Assembly: GCF_013085545.1 (NCBI RefSeq)
Contig: NZ_CP039543.1
Coordinates: 1,922,001-1,986,000, forward strand
Reading direction: 5' to 3'
DNA from: Oceanidesulfovibrio marinus
GTDB taxonomy: Bacteria > Desulfobacterota > Desulfovibrionia > Desulfovibrionales > Desulfovibrionaceae
Length of the DNA: 64,000 nucleotides
In this document: one piece after another, positions 57,412 to 64,000 of the stretch
How positions within the stretch are numbered: the stretch's first letter is position 1
Layout: the number at the start of each line of letters is the position of its first letter
Notes under the pieces: model-generated
Database searches by the model: none
The model's input: the letters and a program-made list of their open reading frames with translations, nothing else
Told to the model about the DNA's origin: nothing
Program-made: the position numbers and the translations under genes

Positions 57412-58458
57412 TCACGCGAATACACTCGTGTCGTTTACGCGCACCAGATCGCGGCTGATGAGCTCTTCGGCAATCTGGATCGTGTTCAGAGCCGCGCCCT
57501 TGCGCAGGTTGTCGGCCACAACCCAGAGGTTCAGGCCGTTGTCGATGGTATCATCTTCGCGGATGCGGCCAACAAAGGTCGCGTCCTCGCCGGCTGCATT
57601 GATGGCCATGGGGTAGATATTCTCGCGCGGGTTGTCGAGAACCTCCACGCCCGGCGCCTGGAACAGGATGGCCCGGGCTTCCTTGGCCGAGATCTTCTTG
57701 ACCGTCTCGATGTTGATGGACTCGGAGTGGCCGTAGAAGACGGGCACGCGTACCGTGGTGGCGGTGACGCGGATGGAGTCGTCGCCCATGATCTTCTTGG
57801 TCTCGTTGACCATCTTCATCTCTTCCTTGGTGTAGTCGTTGTCCAGGAAGACGTCGATGTGCGGCAGGCAGTTGAAGGCGATGCGATGCGGGTACACATT
57901 GACCCTGGGGTCCTGCATGTTGAACAGGTCGCGCACCTGGCCCTGCAGCTCGTCAATGGCCTTCTGGCCCGTGCCGGACACCGCCTGATAGGTGGAGACC
58001 ACCACGCGCTTGATGGTGCCGGCGTCGTGCAGGGGCTTGAGCACCACGACCATCTGAATGGTGGAGCAGTTGGGGTTGGCGATGATGCCGTTGTGCTTCT
58101 CCAGGTCCTGGGGGTTGACCTCGGGCACCACGAGGGGCGCGCGGTCGTCCATGCGCCAGGCGCTGGAGTTGTCCACCACCACGCAGCCGGATTGCGCTGC
58201 AATGGGGGCGAATTTCTCGGAGACGGAGCCGCCCGCGGAAAAGAGCGCTATGTCCACGCCCTTGAACGAATCCTCGGTGAGCTCCTGCACGGTGAGCTCG
58301 CCACCGGCGAACTCCACACCGCTTCCGGCGGAACGCGACGAGGCCAGGGGACGAATCTCCTTGGCCGGGAACTTGCGCTCCTCCAGAATCTTGAGCATTT
58401 CACGCCCGACGGCGCCTGTAGCGCCGGCTACCGCGACCACAATCTCTCGGCTGGCCAT
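57412..58458 (-). CDS. asd: Aspartate-semialdehyde dehydrogenase
   Basis: A 348-residue enzyme making L-aspartate semialdehyde for lysine, threonine, methionine and diaminopimelate. The NADP-binding start is VAVAGATGAVGREML, the catalytic Cys is in IIANPNCSTIQMV near 132, and the active-site region VVSTYQAVSGTGQKA and PHRIAFNCLPHID are conserved. The ATG at 58458 is preferred to a GTG 9 bases upstream because AAGGAG is optimally spaced for it. Confidence 0.96.
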   Translation of the reverse strand: MASREIVVAVAGATGAVGREMLKILEERKFPAKEIRPLASSRSAGSGVEFAGGELTVQELTEDSFKGVDIALFSAGGSVSEKFAPIAAQSGCVVVDNSSAWRMDDRAPLVVPEVNPQDLEKHNGIIANPNCSTIQMVVVLKPLHDAGTIKRVVVSTYQAVSGTGQKAIDELQGQVRDLFNMQDPRVNVYPHRIAFNCLPHIDVFLDNDYTKEEMKMVNETKKIMGDDSIRVTATTVRVPVFYGHSESINIETVKKISAKEARAILFQAPGVEVLDNPRENIYPMAINAAGEDATFVGRIREDDTIDNGLNLWVVADNLRKGAALNTIQIAEELISRDLVRVNDTSVFA

Positions 58459-58586
58459 TTCTCTCACTCCTTCAACTAGGTATCAGAAAGCACGCACTTT
58501 GACAGATAGCCCGGCCATGGGCAAGGGGCCGAAATTCCTGACCGGACATTCATTACACAACTGTTACAGCAGGCTGCGGCCCGGAA

Positions 58587-59006
58587 TCACCCCTCGGACT
58601 CCATCTGCCGTATGGCCTCGCCCAACCCCTGGTCGATACCCATGATGTGCCCCCGCCACCAGTCCGTCAGGTAGTCCAGCAGCTCCGGCGTAATCTCTGT
58701 GTCGCTACCGCTCACGTACTGGAGCAGGAAATCGATGACCGTGCTGAAGAACTCGGAGTGCTTGGCGAGATGCCCCTCGGAAAAGCCGTAGCTATCCCCG
58801 AGCCGTTTCATGTACGCTGCTTCGGTGTCGAAGTGGTAGTGTGCATAGTCGTGCAGCTCGTTGATGATCGGCGAGAGCACGTCGCGCTCCTTGCCTTCCA
58901 TGTAGGCGTAGTAGAGATCGTTGATGAGCTTTGTGAGCTTCTCGTGCTGGGCGTCGATATCCTCCACCCCGATGAACATATTCGTGCCCCATTCAATCTG
59001 CGCCAT
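58587..59006 (-). CDS. Bacteriohemerythrin
   Basis: A 139-residue di-iron O2-binding protein. The ligands fit the family pattern: H in DAQHEKL, HxxxE in YHFDTE, HxxxH in HLAKH and HxxxxD in GHIMGID. It starts at 59006 after GGGAG. In microaerophilic and anaerobic bacteria such proteins bind or sense O2 and may shuttle it to oxidases. It is monocistronic. Confidence 0.93.
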   Translation of the reverse strand: MAQIEWGTNMFIGVEDIDAQHEKLTKLINDLYYAYMEGKERDVLSPIINELHDYAHYHFDTEAAYMKRLGDSYGFSEGHLAKHSEFFSTVIDFLLQYVSGSDTEITPELLDYLTDWWRGHIMGIDQGLGEAIRQMESEG

Positions 59007-59090
59007 GACGGACTCCCAGGCCGATCCCCTTGGCCGGCCTTGCATTTTCCTGCGTTTCTTTTATCTATGATTATCAATGGTCGGGAACCA

Positions 59091-60149
59091 ATGAATACCC
59101 AAACCCGCACACTTCCGCCAGCCCTGCCAGGCATCCTTTTCCTGGCCATACTCGTCGCGGCGTTTTCGTTGTTTGCCACTCCCTGCAAGGCCACGGCGCA
59201 GCAGACGGCGCAGGACGACACGCCACTGCTCGACTGGTCCACGGGCACCGTGCCCCTGACTCCGGAAGGCGCTCCGGCCGCCACGGCCCGGCGCTTCGCC
59301 GTGCAGGTGGCGCTGGTGCGCGACGCGGGCACGGCCCGGGACATGGCCGCCGACCTGGCCAGCCGCGGGCACGATCCCTACATCCTGACCAAGGCCGATG
59401 ATTCCGGCGCATTGTGGCACGCCGTGCGCCTCGGCGTCTACGACAGCCTGGTTGAGGCGCTCCGCGCCGCCCGCAACTTCTACAAACAGGAGTCCGTCGC
59501 CCCGGTGGTGACGGAGCTGGGCTCCCTGTACGGCCTGTCTTTGCAGGACGCGCGATTCTTCGTCCAGGTGGGCGCCTTTGAATCCAGGGGCAACGCCGTG
59601 CGCTACGCCCAGAAGCTCATCGCAGACGGCAGGGATGCCGGCGTGGTGCGCCTGGACCACGACGGCGGCGAGGATTGGAACGTTGTCCACATCGGCGTGT
59701 TCAAGACGTTCGACGCGGCCGCGGAGGCCGCCGACTCCTTCAAAAGCAAGAACGGCGGGGACTGCTTTGTGGTGGTCATCTCGGACAAGCTCCTGGAGAA
59801 GCGAACCGTCCCCGTACCCGGGCCGGAACCGGCCCAAACCAACGCCACGACCGGGAAGAACGCGACAGACGAGAAGAACGCGACGGCTCCTGGCAAAGCA
59901 GAATCCCATTCCAACGCAACCGCCCCGGCCAACGCGACTTCCTCAGACAATGCCGCACGCATAGCGCCTGCGAGCTCGGACAACGCCGCGCGTACCACGC
60001 CGTCTGGCTCGGCCAACGCGACGCCGAAGCCGGACGTGGCCAGGATTCCTGCCGCATCCGGCGTGGAGAAAGCCGTCACCACCGGCAATGCGACTGCGCC
60101 GGGCAACGCCACTGCCGAGGCCGCCGGTCCGCCCCGCATACACCAATAA
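59091..60149 (+). CDS. SPOR-domain protein with sequon-rich tail
   Basis: A 352-residue exported or anchored protein. The N-terminal hydrophobic segment (about 13-32) is a signal peptide or anchor. Two SPOR-like repeats follow, ARRFAVQVALVRDAGTARDM near 65 and DARFFVQVGAFESRGNAVRY near 155. SPOR domains bind denuded peptidoglycan at division sites. The last 90 residues are a low-complexity tail with eight Asn-Ala-Thr triplets, each a potential N-glycosylation sequon. The ATG at 59091 follows GGGAA. Confidence 0.8.
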   Translation: MNTQTRTLPPALPGILFLAILVAAFSLFATPCKATAQQTAQDDTPLLDWSTGTVPLTPEGAPAATARRFAVQVALVRDAGTARDMAADLASRGHDPYILTKADDSGALWHAVRLGVYDSLVEALRAARNFYKQESVAPVVTELGSLYGLSLQDARFFVQVGAFESRGNAVRYAQKLIADGRDAGVVRLDHDGGEDWNVVHIGVFKTFDAAAEAADSFKSKNGGDCFVVVISDKLLEKRTVPVPGPEPAQTNATTGKNATDEKNATAPGKAESHSNATAPANATSSDNAARIAPASSDNAARTTPSGSANATPKPDVARIPAASGVEKAVTTGNATAPGNATAEAAGPPRIHQ

Positions 60150-60150
60150 A

Positions 60151-60188
60151 AAAAGGCGGGACACGGACCGCATCCGCATCCCGCCTTT
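60151..60188. terminator. Bidirectional terminator between the SPOR gene and metF
   Basis: AAAGGCGGGA (60152-60161) and TCCCGCCTTT (60179-60188) form a perfect 10-base stem; a run of A precedes it. It can serve the leftward metF operon, where the A run becomes a U tract, and the SPOR gene. Confidence 0.8.
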
Positions 60189-60261
60189 GTGGCGTCTCTG
60201 TGATTTCTGGGATTTCAGGCGCGACGCTGAGCGCCGCTCCGTCGTGAGCTTTCCCGGTCCG

Positions 60262-61191
60262 CTAGGCCGCCGTCGGGCAGCATCGCAGATACTTGCAGAC
60301 CTCGGGGCTCCGCACGATCTCCAGGCATGCGTCCGCCTTGTTCAGCGTATAGAGATGCACGCCGGGGGCGCCGCCTTCCAGCAGGCCCGCCACCTGGCGT
60401 TTGGCGTGGGCAATGCCCACGGCGCGGACACGGCCGCCGGGCTCGCCCTTCTCTTTGGCCTTGGTGTCTTCCTCGTGCGCGTCCTTGAGCTCCTCCAGGA
60501 ACGCCTTGGGCACGCTGGCGCCGCAGAGCTCTACGATGCGCTCCACGGAAACCAGGGAAAGCACGGGCAGGATGCCGGGCACGATGGGCTGCATCAGGCC
60601 CATGGCCTTCACCTTGGTCGCGTAGTCAAAGTACAGGGCGTTGTCGAAAAAGAGCTGCGTAATGATGAAATCACCACCGGCCTGGATCTTGGTTTTCAGC
60701 GCATCCAGGTCTGCCATGGCGCTTTCGGCCTCCGGATGGACCTCCGGGTAGCCGGCCACGCCCACGCTCATGTCCGGGTGGCTCTTGCGGATGAACTCCA
60801 CCAGGTCGTTGGCGTGGCAGAAGCGCGCATCCGAAGGAATGAACGACTTTTCGCCCTTGGGCGGATCGCCGCGCAGGGCCAGCACGTTCTCCACGTCGTT
60901 CGCCCTGAGCTGGTCCAGGAAGGCGCCTATGGCCGTCTCGTCCGCGCCCACGCACGTCAAGTGCGCCATGGGCTCCAGGCCGATTTCCTGCTTCAGCTTG
61001 GTCACTATCTCAAGGGTGTTGCCCTGGGTGGTGCCACCGGCTCCGTAGGTCACGGAGACGAAGAGCGGATTCACTTCCTTGAGCCGTGTCGCCTCGTGGA
61101 AGAAATCGGGCCACTTCTCTTTTTCCTTCGGAGGAAAGAACTCAAAAGAAACAAAAGGCTCCACCGTGGTCATCAGATCAGCAATACGCAT
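60262..61191 (-). CDS. metF: 5,10-methylenetetrahydrofolate reductase
   Basis: A 309-residue TIM-barrel flavoenzyme that reduces methylene-THF to methyl-THF for methionine synthesis and, in some anaerobes, the methyl branch of the Wood-Ljungdahl pathway. The start has VSFEFFPPKEKEKW, followed by FVSVTYGAGGTT, LALRGDPPKGE and ITQLFFDN, all characteristic. It begins 17 bases after the mutT-type gene and so probably shares its transcript. Confidence 0.95.
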   Translation of the reverse strand: MRIADLMTTVEPFVSFEFFPPKEKEKWPDFFHEATRLKEVNPLFVSVTYGAGGTTQGNTLEIVTKLKQEIGLEPMAHLTCVGADETAIGAFLDQLRANDVENVLALRGDPPKGEKSFIPSDARFCHANDLVEFIRKSHPDMSVGVAGYPEVHPEAESAMADLDALKTKIQAGGDFIITQLFFDNALYFDYATKVKAMGLMQPIVPGILPVLSLVSVERIVELCGASVPKAFLEELKDAHEEDTKAKEKGEPGGRVRAVGIAHAKRQVAGLLEGGAPGVHLYTLNKADACLEIVRSPEVCKYLRCCPTAA

Positions 61192-61208
61192 GCATTCTCC
61201 TTGGCATA

Positions 61209-61652
61209 TTATGTACCCGCGGTTTCTGCTGCGAGCTCTGTGAGGATGTCCCTGTCCGCCTCAAGGAACCTGGGGGCGTGGGCCTGGTCCGGCACGAGCC
61301 ACTCGAGCGCGTGGCCTTCACGCGCTTGTAGCGTGCCACGATATGCATGAACGTCAAAAAAGTAGAGACGCACACTGAGCGCCTCGTAGTGATGCGTGAC
61401 GATCCTGCGGAACGCCGATCGCTCCGGCACGATGCCGAGCTCTTCGGTCAGTTCCCGGATGAGCGCCTGGTTCAGGCTCTCTCCCGGTTCCACCTTGCCG
61501 CCGGGAAACTCCCACATGCCGGCAAAGTCCGTTCCCGGCTTGCGTTCTATGGCAAGGAAGCGCCCGTCGCGCCAGACAATGGCGGCGACCACCGGCACGA
61601 TCTTCTGGTGCTGGTGATCCGCCTTGTTCCGTGAAGGCTCATTGGCGGACAT
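61209..61652 (-). CDS. MutT-type Nudix hydrolase
   Basis: A 147-residue Nudix protein with the full box GGKVEPGESLNQALIRELTEELG near residues 51-73 and the MutT-like start VVAAIVWRDGRFLAIERKPG. The likely role is hydrolysis of 8-oxo-dGTP to prevent mutation. It is the first gene of a two-gene operon with metF. Confidence 0.9.
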   Translation of the reverse strand: MSANEPSRNKADHQHQKIVPVVAAIVWRDGRFLAIERKPGTDFAGMWEFPGGKVEPGESLNQALIRELTEELGIVPERSAFRRIVTHHYEALSVRLYFFDVHAYRGTLQAREGHALEWLVPDQAHAPRFLEADRDILTELAAETAGT

Positions 61653-61980
61653 GGATCAGGGAACCGGTGCGGACATAAGTTTCACAGATGTTTTACGGCC
61701 TGCTTCTGGAGGGTTTGTATTAACGGGATGTGCGGGTGAATTGCAAGGGTCAATTAATTTCCCCCTGGGAAACCCCCTTGATTTTTACATCGTGCTTGTT
61801 GATACTTCCAAAACCGCACCGACGATCTTCGTCTGATTCACAGGTCCGAGACGCCGGCAGACCCTGCCTTGAGCGCCGACCTGTAACGCGATTTTGCTTT
61901 ATGAACTCCACGACTCGCCGCCACGCACCCAACCGCACCGCACCACTTGAGGCGTGCCACGGACGGCATACATATACATT
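61653..61980. other. Divergent intergenic region
   Basis: About 330 bases between the leftward mutT/metF operon and the rightward SGNH-like gene. It must hold two promoters, but none is convincing by eye. The imperfect inverted repeat CAAGGG...CCCTTG near 61749-61786 is visible. I see no gene in it. Confidence 0.4.
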
Positions 61981-63279
61981 ATGCTCAAACGTCTTCTCTA
62001 CTTGTGCGCCATCTTCGCCGCCCTGCTCATCGTTTCCGAGATCATCGGGTTCGTCGTTCTCGCCGGATACGATGTCAATCTCGAACAGGTCCGCGCCAGG
62101 CGAACAGCCGTGCTGGACCGGCTTGCCGCAAAACGCCGCGCCGAGGCGACCCTCGGCGGCGAGTATGCCCCGCACCCATACATAGGCCTTGTCCGCAGGC
62201 AGCTTGCCGAAAACGCCGGCATGGGCTCCGACGCCTGGATGGAGGACCTGCTGGCCCACCACGGCCCCGGAGACTACAATGTCCTGCTGCTCGGCGGCTC
62301 CATGGCCACCTCCCTGTACGACAGTACGGCCGACGATCTCCGCGAAGCCCTGAGCGGACTGCCCTGGATTCGCGACCGCAACATCAAGATTTTTGACGGC
62401 GCCATGCCCGACGCCAAGCAGCCGCAGCAGCTCCAGGCGCTCACCTATCTGCTCAGCCTTGGCGCAAAGATCGACATGGTCATCAACCTGGACGGCTTCA
62501 ACGAGGTGGCGCTCACCCCGGTGGCCGATCCCTACTCCAGCCCCTTCTACCCCGTGGGCTGGAGCCAGACGGCGGCCGCAGGCGGCAACCTTCAGCTCTC
62601 CCTGCTGGGCAAGCTTCGCGTGGCAGAAGAGTTCCAGGAACGGTTCGCGCGCTTCTTCTCAGTCCTGGGCGAGGCCCCCTCCTATGCGCTCAACGCCTTC
62701 TGGCTGGTTGTCCATGACAAATCCGAGCACTACGCCCAGGGCGTGCTGCACCAGCTCTCCATAGCCCGGAGCGCGGCTGGAGACTCCGACACCGGCGGCT
62801 ACCGCCCCGATGTGGAAGGCAAGGACATGACCCGCCTGCTGGCCGATCAATGGGCGCGCTCCAGCAAGCTCATGGCCGACCTCGCCCTCTCCCAGGGCGT
62901 GCTCTACATCCACGTGCTCCAGCCTTCGCCCTATGCGGCCAAGACGCAGCAGGTCTCGGCCAGCGGCAGCCCCTACGCCGTCTGGGCCGGTCGCGGCTAC
63001 AAGACAATGGAGGAGAACGGCGATCTGCTCCAGCGCATGGGTGTTGTCTTCCTGGACGAGTCCTCGCTCTTTTCGCCGGCGTCCGATGATTTCATGGAGG
63101 GCTGCTGCTCCCTGACCGAAAAGGGCGCACAGATGCTGGTGCGGGAGATTATCGGCGGCCTGCGCTCCCTGGACGGCCGCGAGATGACGGCCCACACCTA
63201 TGAGGAGTATCTCTCCCGTTTCGTGGACACCAAGCTCATGCCCGGCGTCCGGCTGCCGGAAACCCAGGAAGGCGGCTAG
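61981..63279 (+). CDS. Membrane-anchored SGNH-hydrolase-like protein
   Basis: A 432-residue protein with an N-terminal TM helix (LLYLCAIFAALLIVSEIIGF). The extracytoplasmic part has YNVLLLGGSMATSLYD near 100, as in GDSL/SGNH hydrolases with a Ser in GGS, then MVINLDGFNEVAL as the Asn/Asp block, and a late VVFLDESSLF. A terminal DxxH is not clear, so activity is uncertain. A GTG at 61954 is an alternative start. Such proteins may modify glycans. Confidence 0.7.
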   Translation: MLKRLLYLCAIFAALLIVSEIIGFVVLAGYDVNLEQVRARRTAVLDRLAAKRRAEATLGGEYAPHPYIGLVRRQLAENAGMGSDAWMEDLLAHHGPGDYNVLLLGGSMATSLYDSTADDLREALSGLPWIRDRNIKIFDGAMPDAKQPQQLQALTYLLSLGAKIDMVINLDGFNEVALTPVADPYSSPFYPVGWSQTAAAGGNLQLSLLGKLRVAEEFQERFARFFSVLGEAPSYALNAFWLVVHDKSEHYAQGVLHQLSIARSAAGDSDTGGYRPDVEGKDMTRLLADQWARSSKLMADLALSQGVLYIHVLQPSPYAAKTQQVSASGSPYAVWAGRGYKTMEENGDLLQRMGVVFLDESSLFSPASDDFMEGCCSLTEKGAQMLVREIIGGLRSLDGREMTAHTYEEYLSRFVDTKLMPGVRLPETQEGG

Positions 63280-63326
63280 AAAGGAGTCGATTGGCGAAGG
63301 ACGAACGTTGTCCGTCCAAATCTGAC

Positions 63327-63360
63327 TTGACTCAAATTATAATGCCATTATCATGATAAT
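63327..63360 (+). promoter_or_regulatory. Promoter with perfect palindrome for the 63381 gene pair
   Basis: TTGACT (63327-63332) and TATCAT (63349-63354) are spaced by 16 bases. The 14-base perfect palindrome ATTATCATGATAAT (63347-63360) covers the -10 region. It is a likely operator, possibly for the ribbon-helix-helix-like protein encoded next. Confidence 0.55.
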
Positions 63361-63380
63361 AAATCATGAGAGGTTGAATC

Positions 63381-63656
63381 ATGAAGCAAGCAGAAGCCGC
63401 CAAGACTGAACGGATAACGATCCTGAGCACCCCGCAGTTCAAGGAGTTTCTTCAAAAAGAAGCCAAAGACGCGGGCATAAGCGTTTCTCAGCTTGTCCGT
63501 CAGCGGTGTGAAATGAAATCGTCGAATGAAGACGAAGAAATCCTTACCGCCCTCATTGCTGAGGTGCAGGAGTCTACGAAGAAGGCGCAGGCCTCTCTTG
63601 AGCAAGGCCTTGCCGAGGCAACGGCTACTCTGGCGGAATTGCGGGGGCAGAAGTGA
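63381..63656 (+). CDS. Small ribbon-helix-helix-like protein
   Basis: A 91-residue protein with lower GC than its neighbours. KTERITILSTPQFKEFLQKE then AGISVSQLVRQRCE resembles a ribbon-helix-helix DNA-binding fold, followed by a coiled-coil C-terminus (EILTALIAEVQESTKKAQAS). It overlaps the next gene by 4 bases. It may be an antitoxin or autorepressor. No named homolog is recognised. Confidence 0.65.
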   Translation: MKQAEAAKTERITILSTPQFKEFLQKEAKDAGISVSQLVRQRCEMKSSNEDEEILTALIAEVQESTKKAQASLEQGLAEATATLAELRGQK

Positions 63657-63844
63657 GCGCCTTCAGGGATGCTATCTCCGCGATGAAGGAAGTGCTTCTT
63701 CTCACCGAAAAAGTGGACCAGGCCGGCACAATGCTCTCGGAGATTTCCAAGGAGCTCCGCGAGCACGACCGGCGCCTGGTCCGGATTGAAACACTGGTTG
63801 AAGTGGCGCAAGGACAGAAGAGCCTTCGCGGCCACGATTCGTGA
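63653..63844 (+). CDS. Small coiled-coil protein, 63 residues
   Basis: It starts at a GTG that overlaps the previous stop (GTGA). The sequence is almost wholly helical with heptads (LLTEKVDQAGTMLSEISKEL then REHDRRLVRIETLVEV). It is not toxin-like by any pattern I know. It probably binds the coiled-coil tail of its partner. Confidence 0.6.
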   Translation: MSAFRDAISAMKEVLLLTEKVDQAGTMLSEISKELREHDRRLVRIETLVEVAQGQKSLRGHDS

Positions 63845-63865
63845 AAAGCCAGTCACCGCCCTCCG

Positions 63866-64000
63866 CTACTTCTCAACCCGCGTGATCTTGGTCCCCTGCA
63901 GATCGATTCCGGCCATCAACCCCTTCATGTCGAAGAAGAAGGCGTAGATATCCGAGTGCAGAGACGTGGTCGTTGCTGACGCGGCGGCGCCCTGGTCGAT
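63866..64000 (-). CDS. C-terminus of a SYLF/Ysc84-domain protein, 5' end off the right edge
   Basis: The last 44 codons of a minus-strand frame. DIYAFFFDMKGLMAGIDLQG then TKITRVEK matches the end of the lipid-binding SYLF (Ysc84, DUF500) domain, whose members usually read GLFAGVSLDGS. The bacterial proteins are secreted or lipid-associated and of unclear role. Only the tail is in the window. Confidence 0.6.
   Translation of the reverse strand: MDQGAAASATTTSLHSDIYAFFFDMKGLMAGIDLQGTKITRVEK

Overview
The window looks like chromosome from a Desulfovibrionaceae-type sulfate reducer (Desulfobacterota). It has high GC, a periplasmic formate dehydrogenase module with FdhE, many large PAS-containing hybrid kinases, bacteriohemerythrin, Fur-type palindromes, and families of GC-rich intergenic hairpins of a kind I associate with Desulfovibrio. 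No phage, CRISPR array or rRNA operon is visible. Two tRNA genes (Lys-UUU and Ser-GGA), one SRP RNA and one transposase-like gene are present.

Layout. 1-4 kb: a secreted protein running off the edge, a dispersed repeat, a hybrid kinase and a DUF488 protein. 4-9 kb: a plasma-membrane H+-ATPase, a BRCT protein and a transposase-like gene. 9.4-15 kb: a ModE-type DNA-binding protein followed by fdhA, fdhB and fdhE; the catalytic residue of FdhA is Cys, not Sec. 15.2-19.7 kb: a TIM-barrel isomerase and an iron/phosphonate-type ABC importer in one operon. 20-21.8 kb: tRNAs, a hypothetical protein and an LCM-type methyltransferase.

21.8-32.1 kb is the most interesting part. A leftward MoxR ATPase/VWA pair and a rightward eight-gene operon diverge from a 260-bp region that carries a near-perfect Fur-type palindrome on one side and degenerate Fur-like boxes over a promoter on the other. 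The rightward operon encodes two divergent heavy-metal-type P-type ATPases, a free HMA-like domain, three low-complexity or glycine-zipper proteins, an 81-residue membrane protein and a FeoA-domain protein. It fits an expanded version of the ferrosome (fez) system that builds membrane-bounded iron-storage granules, with several components I do not recognise from the described systems.

32-46.6 kb: two giant hybrid kinases (one a CheB-CheR-PAS fusion, one a PAS/GAF/REC/Hpt protein of about 1,870 residues), an acyltransferase, and an ECF sigma operon with an anti-sigma factor, a DUF3106 protein and a His-rich secreted protein. 46.8-51.5 kb: MFS transporter, phosphoribosyltransferase, SRP RNA, single-domain response regulator, Tim44-like protein and a CopG/ParE-type toxin-antitoxin pair. 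51.5-54.9 kb: a BaeSR-like envelope-stress system divergent from a Spy/CpxP-like protein and a Cys-repeat secreted protein. 55-64 kb: CDF transporter, class IV aminotransferase, asd, bacteriohemerythrin, a SPOR protein with a tail full of N-X-T sequons, metF/mutT, an SGNH-like protein, a small ribbon-helix-helix-like module and the end of a SYLF-domain protein.

Functional names come from reading motifs by eye; no database search was run. Start sites were chosen by Shine-Dalgarno spacing and may shift by a few codons.
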